Shown piece by piece: positions 53,227 through 62,499 of a stretch of 64,000 nucleotides of DNA. The stretch spans positions 32,752 through 96,751 of the forward strand of contig NZ_SCNV01000032.1 in NCBI RefSeq assembly GCF_005503145.1. Direction: 5' to 3'. The stretch is from Burkholderia sp. 4M9327F10 (GTDB taxonomy: Bacteria; Pseudomonadota; Gammaproteobacteria; Burkholderiales; Burkholderiaceae). A program made the position numbers and the translations under genes. Below the pieces are notes generated by a model. It was not told where the DNA came from. It made no database searches and saw only the letters and a list, made by a program, of their open reading frames with translations. Each line of letters begins with the position of its first letter. Position 1 is the stretch's first letter.

Positions 53227-54269
53227 TGTTGAAACTCCGCCACGCCTAATGACGTGTAGAAGGCGTCAGTTTTTCCCTTAAAGATGTTGGCGTCGAAGGC
53301 ACCGTTGAAGCCGATCGCCATAGTCGCCGCCTCGGTATATTGCCAGAGTGCCCAGCGAACACCGTTAATTGTCGTCGGAACCTCACTCGCCCGCGAGGTC
53401 TTCGAATAGTCCGCGAGCCATAGCGGATACGTGGAGAGCGCTGCGAACTCGGTTTCCGATCCTATGCGCTCGCGCCACCAGGATCGCGCGGTGTAGATCA
53501 TCGGGGTGCGGTGTAATCCGGTTTCCACCGCAGTCAGGTAGGCTTTGGTCATTGCGATGATCTCGGCCGGCTTACGGCCTTGCCAACGGTCCGGGCCGTC
53601 CTTACTTGCCTTGTCCCACTCGAGGTCGACGACGGGTGGCATGTCGGTAGGAAGCAATCCGCCATTTGCCTTGATGACCTTGATAAAGGTTGCCGCTTGG
53701 GCGCGCCCCCAATCCTCCGCCGGAACGCGAGGATCGCCGCTAGAGAGGAAATGATAGGCACCCCGATGGACCTCACTTCCCTTCGGCAACTTACCAGCCC
53801 GCGACCAGAAACCAGCGAACTTCGAGTCGAGCGAACCCGTACCCTGCGTGGCCTTCATGTAAAGGAAGCGAATCTTACGCGTGCGCAACTGCTCGATCGG
53901 AAAGGCCGAGTTGGTATAGTGGCTGATGTCTACGCCGAAGAGTGAATCCTTTCGCGGTTCGTTAAGTGCCGTGTCAAAGTCGACGTCGTTGGGAAAGCGA
54001 AATGGGCCATAGAGGTTGAAGTATTGCGCTGACGCCGTTGTACCCGACGAATCTGCTGCGACGTCGGCCTCGCGGATTTCTGCGAATAGATCCTGGCGAG
54101 AGAGATCGTCTGTGAGGTCAGTCAGCCCGAGCGCCGCGGCGCTCGTGCCTGGCGGGTCGATCGCGTCGGCAGTGGCTGCTGTCGCCGGTTGGGTTTGCGC
54201 ATTTGCTATCGCCGGTACGAGCGCGACGAGCATTGCTACACTGACGAGGTATCGTGAGGAAATGAGCAT
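53223..54269 (-). CDS. secreted GH25-family muramidase
   Basis: 348 aa from the ATG at 54269, with GGAGG 9 bp upstream. A signal peptide (YLVSVAMLVALVPAIANA) and a ~70-residue low-complexity lead precede the GH25 domain (about 108-340): SLFGVDISHYTN (Asp114), FLYMKATQGTG, HRGAYHFLSSGDPR, PPVVDLEWDK (Asp215, Glu217) and WALWQYTEAATM. All catalytic acids of N-acetylmuramidases are in place. It is translationally coupled (ATGA) to the caspase/GH25-like gene, so the two are made together. Expected to cut peptidoglycan in the periplasm or outside. Confidence 0.92.
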   Translation of the reverse strand: MLISSRYLVSVAMLVALVPAIANAQTQPATAATADAIDPPGTSAAALGLTDLTDDLSRQDLFAEIREADVAADSSGTTASAQYFNLYGPFRFPNDVDFDTALNEPRKDSLFGVDISHYTNSAFPIEQLRTRKIRFLYMKATQGTGSLDSKFAGFWSRAGKLPKGSEVHRGAYHFLSSGDPRVPAEDWGRAQAATFIKVIKANGGLLPTDMPPVVDLEWDKASKDGPDRWQGRKPAEIIAMTKAYLTAVETGLHRTPMIYTARSWWRERIGSETEFAALSTYPLWLADYSKTSRASEVPTTINGVRWALWQYTEAATMAIGFNGAFDANIFKGKTDAFYTSLGVAEFQQ

Positions 54270-55219
54270 CGGGCAGTGCCTCCAAAAAGCCGCGGCACAC
54301 CCAGGATGAGCGCTGCACACGGACTTTGCTGTCAAGAAGAGAACGCATACGCTCAACCACTAACCATCGATGCGCCTCAATCATGGGCGACGAAGGCATT
54401 GATGCCCGCGTATGTTGCTCTGTTCTGCCCCTGAATGTCAACTGACCGCTTTCGGCTACCTTGGCCTAGCAACGGCTTTGCTAAGGATCATCTTCAGGCC
54501 TCGACCAGGTTTCCCGAAGACTGCTACGCACCGGCCTCCGGCAACCGGGGAAAAGTATCCGTTTGAGCGAAATGCGGGGAGCGGCGGCTTTCCGGCGGTT
54601 TGAGTGAACGCGTGTTGCTGTTCAGTTGCAGTCGACCTGTGATCGCAAAAAATATACTCGGTCGAGACAGCCCTCGCTAAGTATCTGTTTTTACTATAGC
54701 CTCCAAATTCAAAAAATCGCTTCCATAACGGTCGGGCCCCTTGTCCAACGCGCGCTCTCGGCCGTTCTAAAAGCGATAGTCGGTCGAACCTAGGTACGTC
54801 GGCCGTTTCCGAGACTGAACCATTCGTGCCAACGCTTTCACCGCACCATCGCGCCGGACGCGAGCCGCGGCGCCCGGATTGGCCCGGACGGCACAGAAAC
54901 AGGCTCGGCGACCGGGCGCCCCCAACGGCGGCGCTAGCTTGACGCGCGGGCGAACGCTCTCTGCCATTGCGACCTGATCGCAAACTGTCACGGTCGAACC
55001 TAGCCGATTTGCGTTGTCCCAACCAAGGCGGTCTGCGATTACTCCGTCGCTGGGCCATGCCTGCCGCCGACGGTCCCGCAGCGCCGAGTTCGCCATCAGG
55101 CCTGCCCCTCGAACGTTTTTCTTTGCCTACGTCTGCCTCGTCTCGCGACTGATGAAATGAAATCGCCGCGCACGGCAACGGTAGAGGTTCGAGCGCGCTA
55201 GCATAGAACCCGGCATTTA
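54270..55219. other. intergenic/decayed region
   Basis: About 950 bp upstream of the muramidase without a gene I can defend. Open frames on the left strand are low-complexity Arg/Ala/Pro-rich. A 13-bp direct repeat (CGGTCGAACCTAG) occurs at 54781 and 54991. Given the transposase relic next to it, this is probably decayed mobile DNA. Confidence 0.4.
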
Positions 55220-55430
55220 TGGGCCGACCCCCGTGAAAACCGGACACGAGGTAACGCTTAAACTTTGAGGTGGTGTTACGCCTACGTTTAAGCCTAGCTC
55301 TAACGTGGAACCTATTGAAGTTTTGACCCAGCCCGAGCAGTGCCGGCGGCGCTCTGTCGAGGAGAAGCTTGCGATAGTGCGCGAGACCTTCGAGCCCGGA
55401 GCAACCGTTTCCGGAGTCCCGGCTAATACA
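55220..55430 (+). mobile_element. 5' relic of an insertion sequence with OrfA fragment
   Basis: A GTG-started frame at 55305 reads EVLTQPEQCRRRSVEEKLAI, then VRETFEPGATVSGV, the start of the small HTH protein (OrfA/TnpA) of IS3 (IS2-group) or IS66-type elements, and then collapses. The DNA before it (TGGGCCGACCCCCGTGAAAA, CCGGACACGAGG) resembles an IS2-type terminal repeat followed by its leader. Only the first ~200 bp of the element are recognisable. Confidence 0.6.
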
Positions 55431-55577
55431 TCTCATTGGTCCGAGGACGCCAATCTCAGGTCGGACCAGCAGCAGTTGGCACGCGTCCTCCTCAGTTTCG
55501 GCCGCGCCCACCCACATCTTTACAGGCGGACTCGCGCTTCTAGAAGGCCGCCTTCAGGTTCTTTCCTTGTCCAATTT

Positions 55578-56426
55578 CTAACATTCGCCTCGTGGCGTCC
55601 AAGCATGCATAGAGCCGCTCAAGCTTCTGAATTCGTCCAAAGATTCAACCTGGTAGTCGGGGACACGAGTATCCAAGACATCGCCAGCCACATTTGTGAT
55701 TTCATAGGCTCGCTCAGCAATGGTTGCGCTTTCGACGCAAGGTTGTTTGCCGCATCCTGCGCTGAATGACCCAGGGGGTGAAGCAAGAAGCTCAAGTACC
55801 GCATGCAAGAGATACTCCGCATCTTCAACCGGCAGCACGCCAAGCTCGTGGAGATGGGTCAAGGAGGTCTCATAGATAGCGGCGGTCGGCTGTTTTTGAA
55901 CCACAGGGTCATCACCGGCCTTGCGTCCGGTCATCTGGGCATGCGTCCCACCCGACCGAACATTAACCAAAAACCACGCGAAGCACTGCTGCTGCCAAAT
56001 AATGCGATATCGAGCCTTCAAGGATTTGGGCGCATCAGATACGGAGTCCCGGCTCAAGCGAAAACCAATGGAACTCAGGAAACGCCAAAAGATCTGCCCA
56101 TATTCAAACTCGCTGCCTTCAATTGGCGGGATGAGAGATTCCACTTCTATCAGATCGAGACGAACACGCTTTCCTGCCCCGATAGCTCGTTGCGTCGGCA
56201 GAAAACCAAACTCGGATCGCGCAACATACCGATCGAACAAAGCCAATCGAAAGGCGCAGGCAATCTCCGCCCTAGTAACGCTTCCACAGATGAACGTCTT
56301 AAGGTCGGGTGGAACACGGACCATTGCTCCCACGCGGTCCGCTCCCCATCGACCGTTCACGTAAGTCAGCAGGCGCTCGACGTTCTGGTTGCCGACATTC
56401 GCGACATCGGATCGGACTTTCATCAC
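55578..56426 (-). CDS. hypothetical protein beside IS relic
   Basis: 282 aa from GTG (56426, then ATG at 56423), preceded only by a weak GGGGCG. The first ~230 residues look like a real soluble protein (VERLLTYVNGRWGADRVGAM, IACAFRLALFDRYVARSEFG, KARYRIIWQQQCFAWFLVNV); the last part is less ordered. No family recognised. A different frame starting at 56467 overlaps the beginning, so the true start may be lost or frameshifted. It lies between an IS relic and a PLP-enzyme gene and is probably acquired DNA. Confidence 0.5.
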   Translation of the reverse strand: MMKVRSDVANVGNQNVERLLTYVNGRWGADRVGAMVRVPPDLKTFICGSVTRAEIACAFRLALFDRYVARSEFGFLPTQRAIGAGKRVRLDLIEVESLIPPIEGSEFEYGQIFWRFLSSIGFRLSRDSVSDAPKSLKARYRIIWQQQCFAWFLVNVRSGGTHAQMTGRKAGDDPVVQKQPTAAIYETSLTHLHELGVLPVEDAEYLLHAVLELLASPPGSFSAGCGKQPCVESATIAERAYEITNVAGDVLDTRVPDYQVESLDEFRSLSGSMHAWTPRGEC

Positions 56427-56532
56427 GCGAACGCCCCAGCAAGTATCGCCAAGCGCGACTGACAGTCATTGCTACAAGGGGACCTGGGCACAAGCGCCCG
56501 GGTCCCTCTCCGCACCACGTGGCTGCGCACAG

Positions 56533-57675
56533 TCAGAGTACTGCGTCCAACGCCTGCTCAATATCGGCAATCAACTCATCCACCGATTCAATCCCAATCG
56601 AAAAACGAATGAGGTTCTTCGGGACGACGCTATCGGGGCCTTCCACGGACGCGCGGTGCTCCACGAGGCTCTCCACTCCACCAAGCGACGCGCCGATCAA
56701 AATCACTTTGAGAGCACAGCACACCTTTCGTGCTTGCTCTGCATTGCCTTTAACCAGTATCGAGAGCATTCCGCCGAAGCCGTTCGTCATCTGCATTTTT
56801 GCAACAGAGTGATTGGGATGGCTCTCAAGACCAGGATACAGTACGCGCTCGACCAACGGATGATTGCTGAAGTGTTGGGCAATCGCGAGTGCGTTGCTCG
56901 ATGCCCGCTCAAAACGAACGAACAGAGTACGCATCCCCCGGATGAGGAGCCACGTTTCAAAGCTCCCTAGCACTCCCCCAGAAAGATTTCGGATCAAACC
57001 GATTTCTTCCCATCGCTCGTTGAGTTTCTTGGTAATCAACACGCCACCAAGAACATCGCTGTGACCATTGAGATACTTAGAGACCGAGTGAAAAACGATG
57101 TCTGCGCCCAAGTTGAGCGGCTTCGATGTCGCCGGAGGACAAACGCTTCCGTCAACACAGAGAATGCCGCCAACCGCATGAACAGCGTCGGCTGCATCTG
57201 CGATGTCAATGATGTCCCACGTGGGGTTTACCGAAGGCTCAATCCACAGAACGGCGGTGTTCGGACGAATAGCTTCCTGAAGTGCGCCCGGCACCGTTTG
57301 ATCGAAGAAGCTGAGTTCGATACCTCGGCGTTCCGCAATTCTTCGCATCCACTTTTGCGCACCGTGGTACATCACCTGCGGTGCGAGGATGTGCTCCCCG
57401 GACTTCACGGTTTCGAGCAATGCGGTGCAAGCGGCGAGTCCTGAGCCAAAAATCTTTGCGTCCGCGCCGTTGTCAAGCTTTGCAAGCATCTGCTCGACGT
57501 GAGTCCAACTCGGATTCCCATAACGACCGTAGCGAATCCCGCCGATAAGCTCATATTCGTCATCGCGAGTAAACGTTGTCGACTGATGAATCGGCGGCAC
57601 TACCGCACCCGTAGCGCCATCAACGAAGTGATCGGCTTGAACTACAACCGTATTGTCAGACCGGCTAGTATCCAT
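56533..57675 (-). CDS. PLP-dependent transsulfuration-family enzyme
   Basis: 380 aa from the ATG at 57675 (GGAGGAAGTT directly upstream). Cys/Met-metabolism PLP family (cystathionine gamma-synthase/lyase, methionine gamma-lyase fold): PPIHQSTTF, RYGRYGNPSWTHVEQMLAKL, FGSGLAACTALLE, LWIEPSVNPTWDIIDI, Asp175 in CVDGSV, and PLP Lys200 in HSVSKYLNGHSDVLGG. It catalyses beta/gamma elimination or replacement; products are enamines/imines that the adjacent RidA could hydrolyse. The usual DNTFATP stretch is altered to DGSVCPPATS, suggesting an unusual substrate. Confidence 0.92.
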   Translation of the reverse strand: MDTSRSDNTVVVQADHFVDGATGAVVPPIHQSTTFTRDDEYELIGGIRYGRYGNPSWTHVEQMLAKLDNGADAKIFGSGLAACTALLETVKSGEHILAPQVMYHGAQKWMRRIAERRGIELSFFDQTVPGALQEAIRPNTAVLWIEPSVNPTWDIIDIADAADAVHAVGGILCVDGSVCPPATSKPLNLGADIVFHSVSKYLNGHSDVLGGVLITKKLNERWEEIGLIRNLSGGVLGSFETWLLIRGMRTLFVRFERASSNALAIAQHFSNHPLVERVLYPGLESHPNHSVAKMQMTNGFGGMLSILVKGNAEQARKVCCALKVILIGASLGGVESLVEHRASVEGPDSVVPKNLIRFSIGIESVDELIADIEQALDAVL

Positions 57676-57734
57676 AACTTCCTCCAGATTTGGCATTGTC
57701 TTTTTAAAGGTGGTGCAGGATCGTCCTGCCCATC

Positions 57735-58196
57735 CTATTTCAAAGCGAAGATTGCTTCGATCTCAACCGCGATACCGCCGGGCAGTGATCCAGCTCCCAT
57801 CGCGGTTCTAGAATGCTTGCCGCGCTCGCCAAACACCTCGCAATATAGTCGAGAGCAAGCGTCAATTACCTTGGGGTGGTCGACGAAATCAGGGGTTGCG
57901 TTGACCATGCCATGAATCTTCACGACTTGCGCAATCTTTTCCAAGTCGCCCAATGCAGCCTGAGCGGTCGCAAGGAGCTGAAGACCGATAGTTTTGGCAT
58001 CCTCAGCGCCCTCTTCTACGCTGTATGTCGCCCCTAGTTTTCCCTTCCGCAGCGTGTTGTCTGCGTTACGAGCTCCCTGTCCAGACAGGAACAGCAGATT
58101 CCCAACGATCGAGAACGGCTCAAAGGTTGCGGGACCGCGCTTGACCTGGGGTAGCACGAACCCGAGGGATTCCAATTGCTTTTGAATTTCGCTCAA
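57735..58196 (-). CDS. RidA/YjgF-family protein
   Basis: 153 aa if begun at the TTG at 58196, which matches where this RidA subgroup normally starts (SEIQKQLESLGFVLP); a GTG at 58241 would add 15 residues, and neither has a strong ribosome site. Visible signatures are VGNLLFLSGQGAR, ATAQAALGDLEKIAQVVKIHGMVNATPDF and GERGKHSRTAMGAGSLPGGIAVEIE. RidA proteins hydrolyse reactive enamine/imine intermediates. It lies 59 bp before the PLP-enzyme start on the same strand, so the two are probably one operon. Confidence 0.88.
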   Translation of the reverse strand: MSEIQKQLESLGFVLPQVKRGPATFEPFSIVGNLLFLSGQGARNADNTLRKGKLGATYSVEEGAEDAKTIGLQLLATAQAALGDLEKIAQVVKIHGMVNATPDFVDHPKVIDACSRLYCEVFGERGKHSRTAMGAGSLPGGIAVEIEAIFALK

Positions 58197-58241
58197 GATG
58201 ATCTCGATTACGTAGGCATAGGGATTAACCCGAGTATTCAC

Positions 58242-58852
58242 CGGTCACGTGTTGTTCGTTGAGAACGTCACTGTTGTGCGCCCCCTCACCCTTGCGGAAA
58301 CGTCCGCAACTGCTAGCGCTGCGAATTAGGAGTGCGTTACGGCGCGTCTTTTCGGGCCTCGTTATCGAATTATCAAAAGCCATATCTGAGCAGTAAAGCG
58401 TCAATAACTCCGGAGGTCATGAGTTTCTGGAATCCCTCTCTTCACGAAGGGTCGAGGATTGCCTCCGGACGCCTCCGAATCCCCTGCGCCGGCCACAGTT
58501 CAACGCGTCCTTCCCGATCCGCGGCGCGCCAAATCAACCGCCGCGGGCTGTCCAGAGAAAACCACGAATCTCCAAATAAGTTACCGCTAGAGAGGCTAGG
58601 TCCCGTTCCACAGCGTCGCTCAGGCGCTCATTCCGAACAATCATGACCTGATACCAAAATATCGATTTCAAGCCAATTTATGAAAACTTAGCCTACATCT
58701 CCAACGACGAGTTCGTCTCGTCATATCGCGAGGAGACCACACACCACATCAAGTCGAAATTGATTGCTCCAGATGCAGTGAACACGACGAACTACAGACG
58801 ACGACTGCATCGTGGCTTACCTGCTCATGATGAATGTACGAAGGATGATGCT
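58242..58852. other. long divergent intergenic region
   Basis: About 600 bp between the RidA gene (leftward) and the binding-protein gene (rightward), where both promoters must lie. A 104-codon open frame at 58332 is Arg/Ser/Pro-rich and unlikely to be coding. No clear operator was found. Confidence 0.45.
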
Positions 58853-60004
58853 ATGAAAAGTGAGACCTCGAAATTGCTCCTGGTAAGCGTGGGAGCCGCT
58901 ATCTCTATCGCTTGCAGTCCCGCCGCCGAAGCGCAATCGCAAACCGTAAAACTTGGGTTCTCGGCACCCATGACTGGGCCTCAGGCGCAGTATGGGAAGG
59001 ACTATGAATCAGGCGTCTTGCTCGCGATTGAGGACTTCAATGCGACCCACCCGAAAGTAGACGGCAAGATCACAACGTTTGTCCTGGACAAGGAAGACGA
59101 CCAAGGAGATCCGAAAACAGGAACCATCGTGGCACAGCGGCTGGTTGACGATGGCATCAAGGGGATGGTGGGTCACTTCAATTCTGGTGTCACTATCCCT
59201 GCTTCCGCAATCTACAATCGAGCCGGCATCCCTGAAGTTTCGGTGGCCACCGCTCCGACATACACGCGGCAGGGATTCAAAACCACGTTCCGTATGATGA
59301 CGTCCGATACACAGCAAGGCAGCGTCATGGGGCAATACGTCGTCAACAAGCTGCACGCGAAGCGAATCGCTATCGTCGACGACCGGACTGCATACGGCCA
59401 AGGCCTTGCGGAGGAGTTCGAAAAAGCCGTCAAAGCGGCCGGCGGCAACATCATCGACCATCAGTTCACCACCGACAAATCGACCGACTTCAAGTCGATC
59501 CTCACCTTGCTCAAGGGGAAGAACCCGGATTTCGTCTACTACGCAGGTGCCGATACGCAGTCTGCTCCGATGCTTAAACAGGCAAGAAGTCTGGCGATGA
59601 CGGCAACCTTCGCATCCGGTGAGATGTCGAAGACGGACAACTTCATCAAGGTTGCAGGTCAAGCTTCGGAGGGTGCAATCGTGTCACTGGCGGGACTTCC
59701 GCTGGAGAAGATGCCTGGTGGCGCCGGCTTCACGAAGAGATATGAAGCCAAGTTCGGAACAAAGCCGACGACCTACGCGCCGTACAGTTACGATGGCGCG
59801 ACCGCGATGATGACTGCGATGACGGAGGCCAATTCTTCGGATCCAAACGTCTACCTTCCCAAGCTCGCCCAGATTGATATGAAAGGCGTCACGACCGATC
59901 ACTTTTCCTATGACAAGTACGGCGACCTGCGCGACGCAGTCGTCACGGTCTACAAATGCGAGCAAGGCGCCTGGGTCCCGCTGGACGTAATCAACCCGAA
60001 ATGA
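58853..60004 (+). CDS. branched-chain amino-acid-type ABC binding protein
   Basis: 383 aa from the ATG at 58853 (AAGGA 8 bp upstream). A signal peptide (LLLVSVGAAISIACSPAAEA) is followed by a Leu/Ile/Val-binding-protein fold: VKLGFSAPMTGPQAQYGKDYESG, NSGVTIPASAIYNRAGIPEVS, RIAIVDDRTAYGQGLAEEF, LLKGKNPDFVYYAGADTQS, YAPYSYDGATAMMTAM. No permease or ATPase genes are adjacent. Followed by a strong hairpin. It probably supplies the amino-acid-type substrate of the neighbouring enzymes. Confidence 0.93.
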   Translation: MKSETSKLLLVSVGAAISIACSPAAEAQSQTVKLGFSAPMTGPQAQYGKDYESGVLLAIEDFNATHPKVDGKITTFVLDKEDDQGDPKTGTIVAQRLVDDGIKGMVGHFNSGVTIPASAIYNRAGIPEVSVATAPTYTRQGFKTTFRMMTSDTQQGSVMGQYVVNKLHAKRIAIVDDRTAYGQGLAEEFEKAVKAAGGNIIDHQFTTDKSTDFKSILTLLKGKNPDFVYYAGADTQSAPMLKQARSLAMTATFASGEMSKTDNFIKVAGQASEGAIVSLAGLPLEKMPGGAGFTKRYEAKFGTKPTTYAPYSYDGATAMMTAMTEANSSDPNVYLPKLAQIDMKGVTTDHFSYDKYGDLRDAVVTVYKCEQGAWVPLDVINPK

Positions 60005-60020
60005 CGTAGCCGCATCTGTG

Positions 60021-60061
60021 GGGCGACCGGTAGTCCCCCCCCCCTTGCTACCGCGTCGCCC
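60021..60061 (+). terminator. hairpin with C10 loop after the binding-protein gene
   Basis: GGGCGACCGGTAG pairs with CTACCGCGTCGCCC (13 pairs, one bulge), and the loop holds ten consecutive C. It lies 17 bp past the stop codon; the following TTGAG is a poor U-tract. Confidence 0.65.
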
Positions 60062-60119
60062 TTGAGCGATATTTGATCCTTCCCCATCGCTAACTATCGC
60101 CACTGCGCCAAGGGTCTGT

Positions 60120-61091
60120 ATGGCTATTCCAAGAAGGTTTCTCCCCCCAACAGCGATGCTTGCTGCATTCGAATCCGCAGCGCGCACTGGAAGCTTCACC
60201 CAGGCAGGTATCGAACTCAATCTGACCCAGAGCGCGATCAGCCGTCAAGTTCGCGCTCTAGAGGAACGACTAGGAGCCGATCTCTTCGTACGGGAGCGTC
60301 AGAACGTCAAGCTCACTGAGGCGGGTCTGAGCTACGCCCGGGAGATTCGGGAAGCGCTGAAACACATCGGGGACGCCTCGATGGCTATCAGGGCGAGCCC
60401 TAAAGCGACCTCGCTCAACTTAGCCGTGCTTCCCTCCTTCGCAGCTCGATGGTTGATACCGCGGCTGCCGACGTTTTTTGCGCAACACCCTGACGTCATC
60501 ATCAATTTTTCTACACGCACGAAGCCTTTCGAGTTCGAGGCGGAGCCGTTCGACGCTGCAATACACTTCGGGCACCCCGCCTGGATGGGCGCAGAATCGC
60601 TCCCTCTAATGGGTGAGGCGGTAGCGCCGCTCGCAAGCCAATCATTTTTGAATAACCACAGCGTCAATGCTCCGGAAGATCTACTCTCGGCACCGCTTCT
60701 GATCCTACGTACTCGCCCCGACGCTTGGGAACGGTGGTTCCTTGCCAATGGCGTTTTTTACGATTCCGTAAACGGCCCACTCTTCGACCAATTCGACGCG
60801 ATGGCATCTGCTGCGCGAGCCGGCCTCGGCGTTGCCCTGCTTCCAACTTTCCTTTTCCAGGACGAAGTGACAAGAGGAGAGCTCATTCCTCTGTTTGACA
60901 AGGCGACGCCTTCCGACAATTCATACCATCTCGTATGGCCCCACAACCGCCGCGACAACCCAACGATGATCCAATTTCGTGAGTGGCTAGCCAAGGAGGC
61001 CAACACCGAGCAAACCTATCTCCATGAGCGTGGCCCGGACCCCTATCCGGAGCGCGCCCGCAAGCGCCACGGTGACTCTTCAAGCGAATGA
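60120..61091 (+). CDS. LysR-family regulator, GcvA-like
   Basis: 323 aa. The HTH is GSFTQAGIELNLTQSAISRQVRALEERLGADLF; the effector domain starts LNLAVLPSFAARWLIPRLPTF, with DAAIHFGHPAWMGAESLPLM. It lies between the binding-protein and flavoenzyme genes on the same strand and probably controls this catabolic set. A hydrophilic tail (ERGPDPYPERARKRHG) follows the domain. Confidence 0.92.
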   Translation: MAIPRRFLPPTAMLAAFESAARTGSFTQAGIELNLTQSAISRQVRALEERLGADLFVRERQNVKLTEAGLSYAREIREALKHIGDASMAIRASPKATSLNLAVLPSFAARWLIPRLPTFFAQHPDVIINFSTRTKPFEFEAEPFDAAIHFGHPAWMGAESLPLMGEAVAPLASQSFLNNHSVNAPEDLLSAPLLILRTRPDAWERWFLANGVFYDSVNGPLFDQFDAMASAARAGLGVALLPTFLFQDEVTRGELIPLFDKATPSDNSYHLVWPHNRRDNPTMIQFREWLAKEANTEQTYLHERGPDPYPERARKRHGDSSSE

Positions 61092-61185
61092 TATTGCGTT
61101 TCCATCAGATGTCTGCTTGCGTTGTATGGGGCCATTCCTACTCGACATGACATCGTACTAATTTGTCTCTTTGATCGTGAAATAT

Positions 61186-61204
61186 GTACCGTTATTGTTG
61201 GTAC
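61186..61204. promoter_or_regulatory. GTACC-N9-GGTAC inverted repeat before the flavoenzyme gene
   Basis: A perfect 5-bp inverted repeat with a 9-bp spacer lies 27 bp before the ATG of the FAD oxidase gene, downstream of the LysR stop. The size and place suit a LysR-type or other dimeric site. Confidence 0.35.
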
Positions 61205-61230
61205 GTTGAACATCAAGGAGATTTTCAGTC

Positions 61231-62499
61231 ATGCTCAATGACAACAACACGCATGGCCTCTGGGAGCGGACGGCAATCAGTGCTCCCGTCGCTCCTCGAT
61301 TGACCAATGAACTGACGGCCGACGTTGCTGTAATCGGTGGAGGCATCACCGGTCTTTCGACTGCGCTCCACCTCGCCGCGCAAGGCGCGAAGGTCGTAGT
61401 GCTCGAATCCAACAAGGTCGGTTTCGGTGGGTCAGGGAGAAACGTAGGCCTCGTTAACCCCGGTATGTGGGTCAAGCCGGACGATATCTGCTCAGTGCTT
61501 GGGCTAGAAGCGGGCGAGCGCCTAATCGATGTATTGGGCGCAGCACCGCGCCTGGTATTCGATCTCATCGAGCGCCATGGAATTGAATGTGAAGCGGTTC
61601 ACAAGGGTACGCTGCATTGCGCAGTCGGATCCAGCGGCCTTGAAGAGATTCGGGACCGTGAAGAACAATGGCGTCGGCGAGGCGCACCGGTTCGTCTTCT
61701 GGATGCGCAGGAAACGGCGCGTCGCACTGGTTGTAGTTCCTTCTCAGGAGCGCTCCTGGATGAACGCGCCGGAACGATTCAGCCCCTGTCTTATACGCGT
61801 GGACTTGCGATCGTCGCGACCAGGCTTGGAGCACAGCTTTACACCGGCAGCGAAGTCAAGAGCGCAACGCGAGTTGGTAACCAGTGGAAGTTGTCGACGG
61901 ATTCGGGATCGGTTTCTGCCGACTGGGTTGTCGTTGCCACAAACGCGTACTCTGGCTCGCTTTGGCCGGCGCTGCAATCCGAATTCATTCCCCTGTCCTA
62001 CTTTCAGTGCGCGACGGCTCCTATGCCTTCAGAACTCAAGCGTCGCGTTCTGGGTAACGGCGAGGGTTTGATCTGCACCCGTACGGTCATTACCTCGTTG
62101 CGGACGGACGCAGCGGGTCGCCTCATATTCGGAAGCTTGGGTGCCCTTCGCAACGTCGGCACTAGCGTGCACTCTCGCTACGCTAAGCGGATGCTCGAGC
62201 AGATGTACCCAGAGCTGCGTAACGTCAAGTTCGAGAACGAGTGGTTTGGTCGTATCGCGATGACGACGTCTCATTTGCCGCGCTATCACGAGCTGGCCGA
62301 ACGCGTTATCAGCTTCCACGGATACAACGGTCGAGGAATCGGTACCGGTACGATGTTCGGGAAGATTATGGCGGGACGCATACTGAACCCGAGCCTGCAG
62401 CCCCTGCCGCTCGACAAGACGGAGCCTGAACTGCCCTCCCTACGCGGTGTCCGGGCGGGCTACTATGAAGCAGGCTCTGTTCTCGCACATATGTTTTGA
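61231..62499 (+). CDS. FAD-dependent amino-acid oxidase/dehydrogenase (DAO family)
   Basis: 422 aa. FAD-binding DVAVIGGGITGLSTALHLAAQG and VVLESNKVGFGGSGRNVGLVNPGMW at the N-terminus, DWVVVATNAYSGSLWP in the middle, and the closing FHGYNGRGIGTGTMFGKIMA. The DAO family (glycine oxidase, D-amino-acid dehydrogenase, gamma-glutamylputrescine oxidase/PuuB-like) deaminates amines oxidatively; this layout is close to PuuB-type enzymes. AAGGAG precedes the ATG. The imine product would suit the RidA protein downstream. Confidence 0.9.
   Translation: MLNDNNTHGLWERTAISAPVAPRLTNELTADVAVIGGGITGLSTALHLAAQGAKVVVLESNKVGFGGSGRNVGLVNPGMWVKPDDICSVLGLEAGERLIDVLGAAPRLVFDLIERHGIECEAVHKGTLHCAVGSSGLEEIRDREEQWRRRGAPVRLLDAQETARRTGCSSFSGALLDERAGTIQPLSYTRGLAIVATRLGAQLYTGSEVKSATRVGNQWKLSTDSGSVSADWVVVATNAYSGSLWPALQSEFIPLSYFQCATAPMPSELKRRVLGNGEGLICTRTVITSLRTDAAGRLIFGSLGALRNVGTSVHSRYAKRMLEQMYPELRNVKFENEWFGRIAMTTSHLPRYHELAERVISFHGYNGRGIGTGTMFGKIMAGRILNPSLQPLPLDKTEPELPSLRGVRAGYYEAGSVLAHMF

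Noticed and set aside
54781..55003. 13-bp direct repeat CGGTCGAACCTAG
   Set aside because: Only two copies 210 bp apart in decayed DNA; no link to an insertion boundary.
54767..55096. 109-codon leftward open frame (MANSALRDRRRQ...)
   Set aside because: Could be a small protein, but composition is erratic, no ribosome site is visible and no family is recalled.
54456..55517. 353-codon leftward open frame
   Set aside because: Arg/Gly/Pro-rich text with no domain, no ribosome site, and it runs across the IS relic from the opposite strand.
58332..58646. 104-codon open frame in the 58-kb intergenic region
   Set aside because: Low-complexity composition and no ribosome site.
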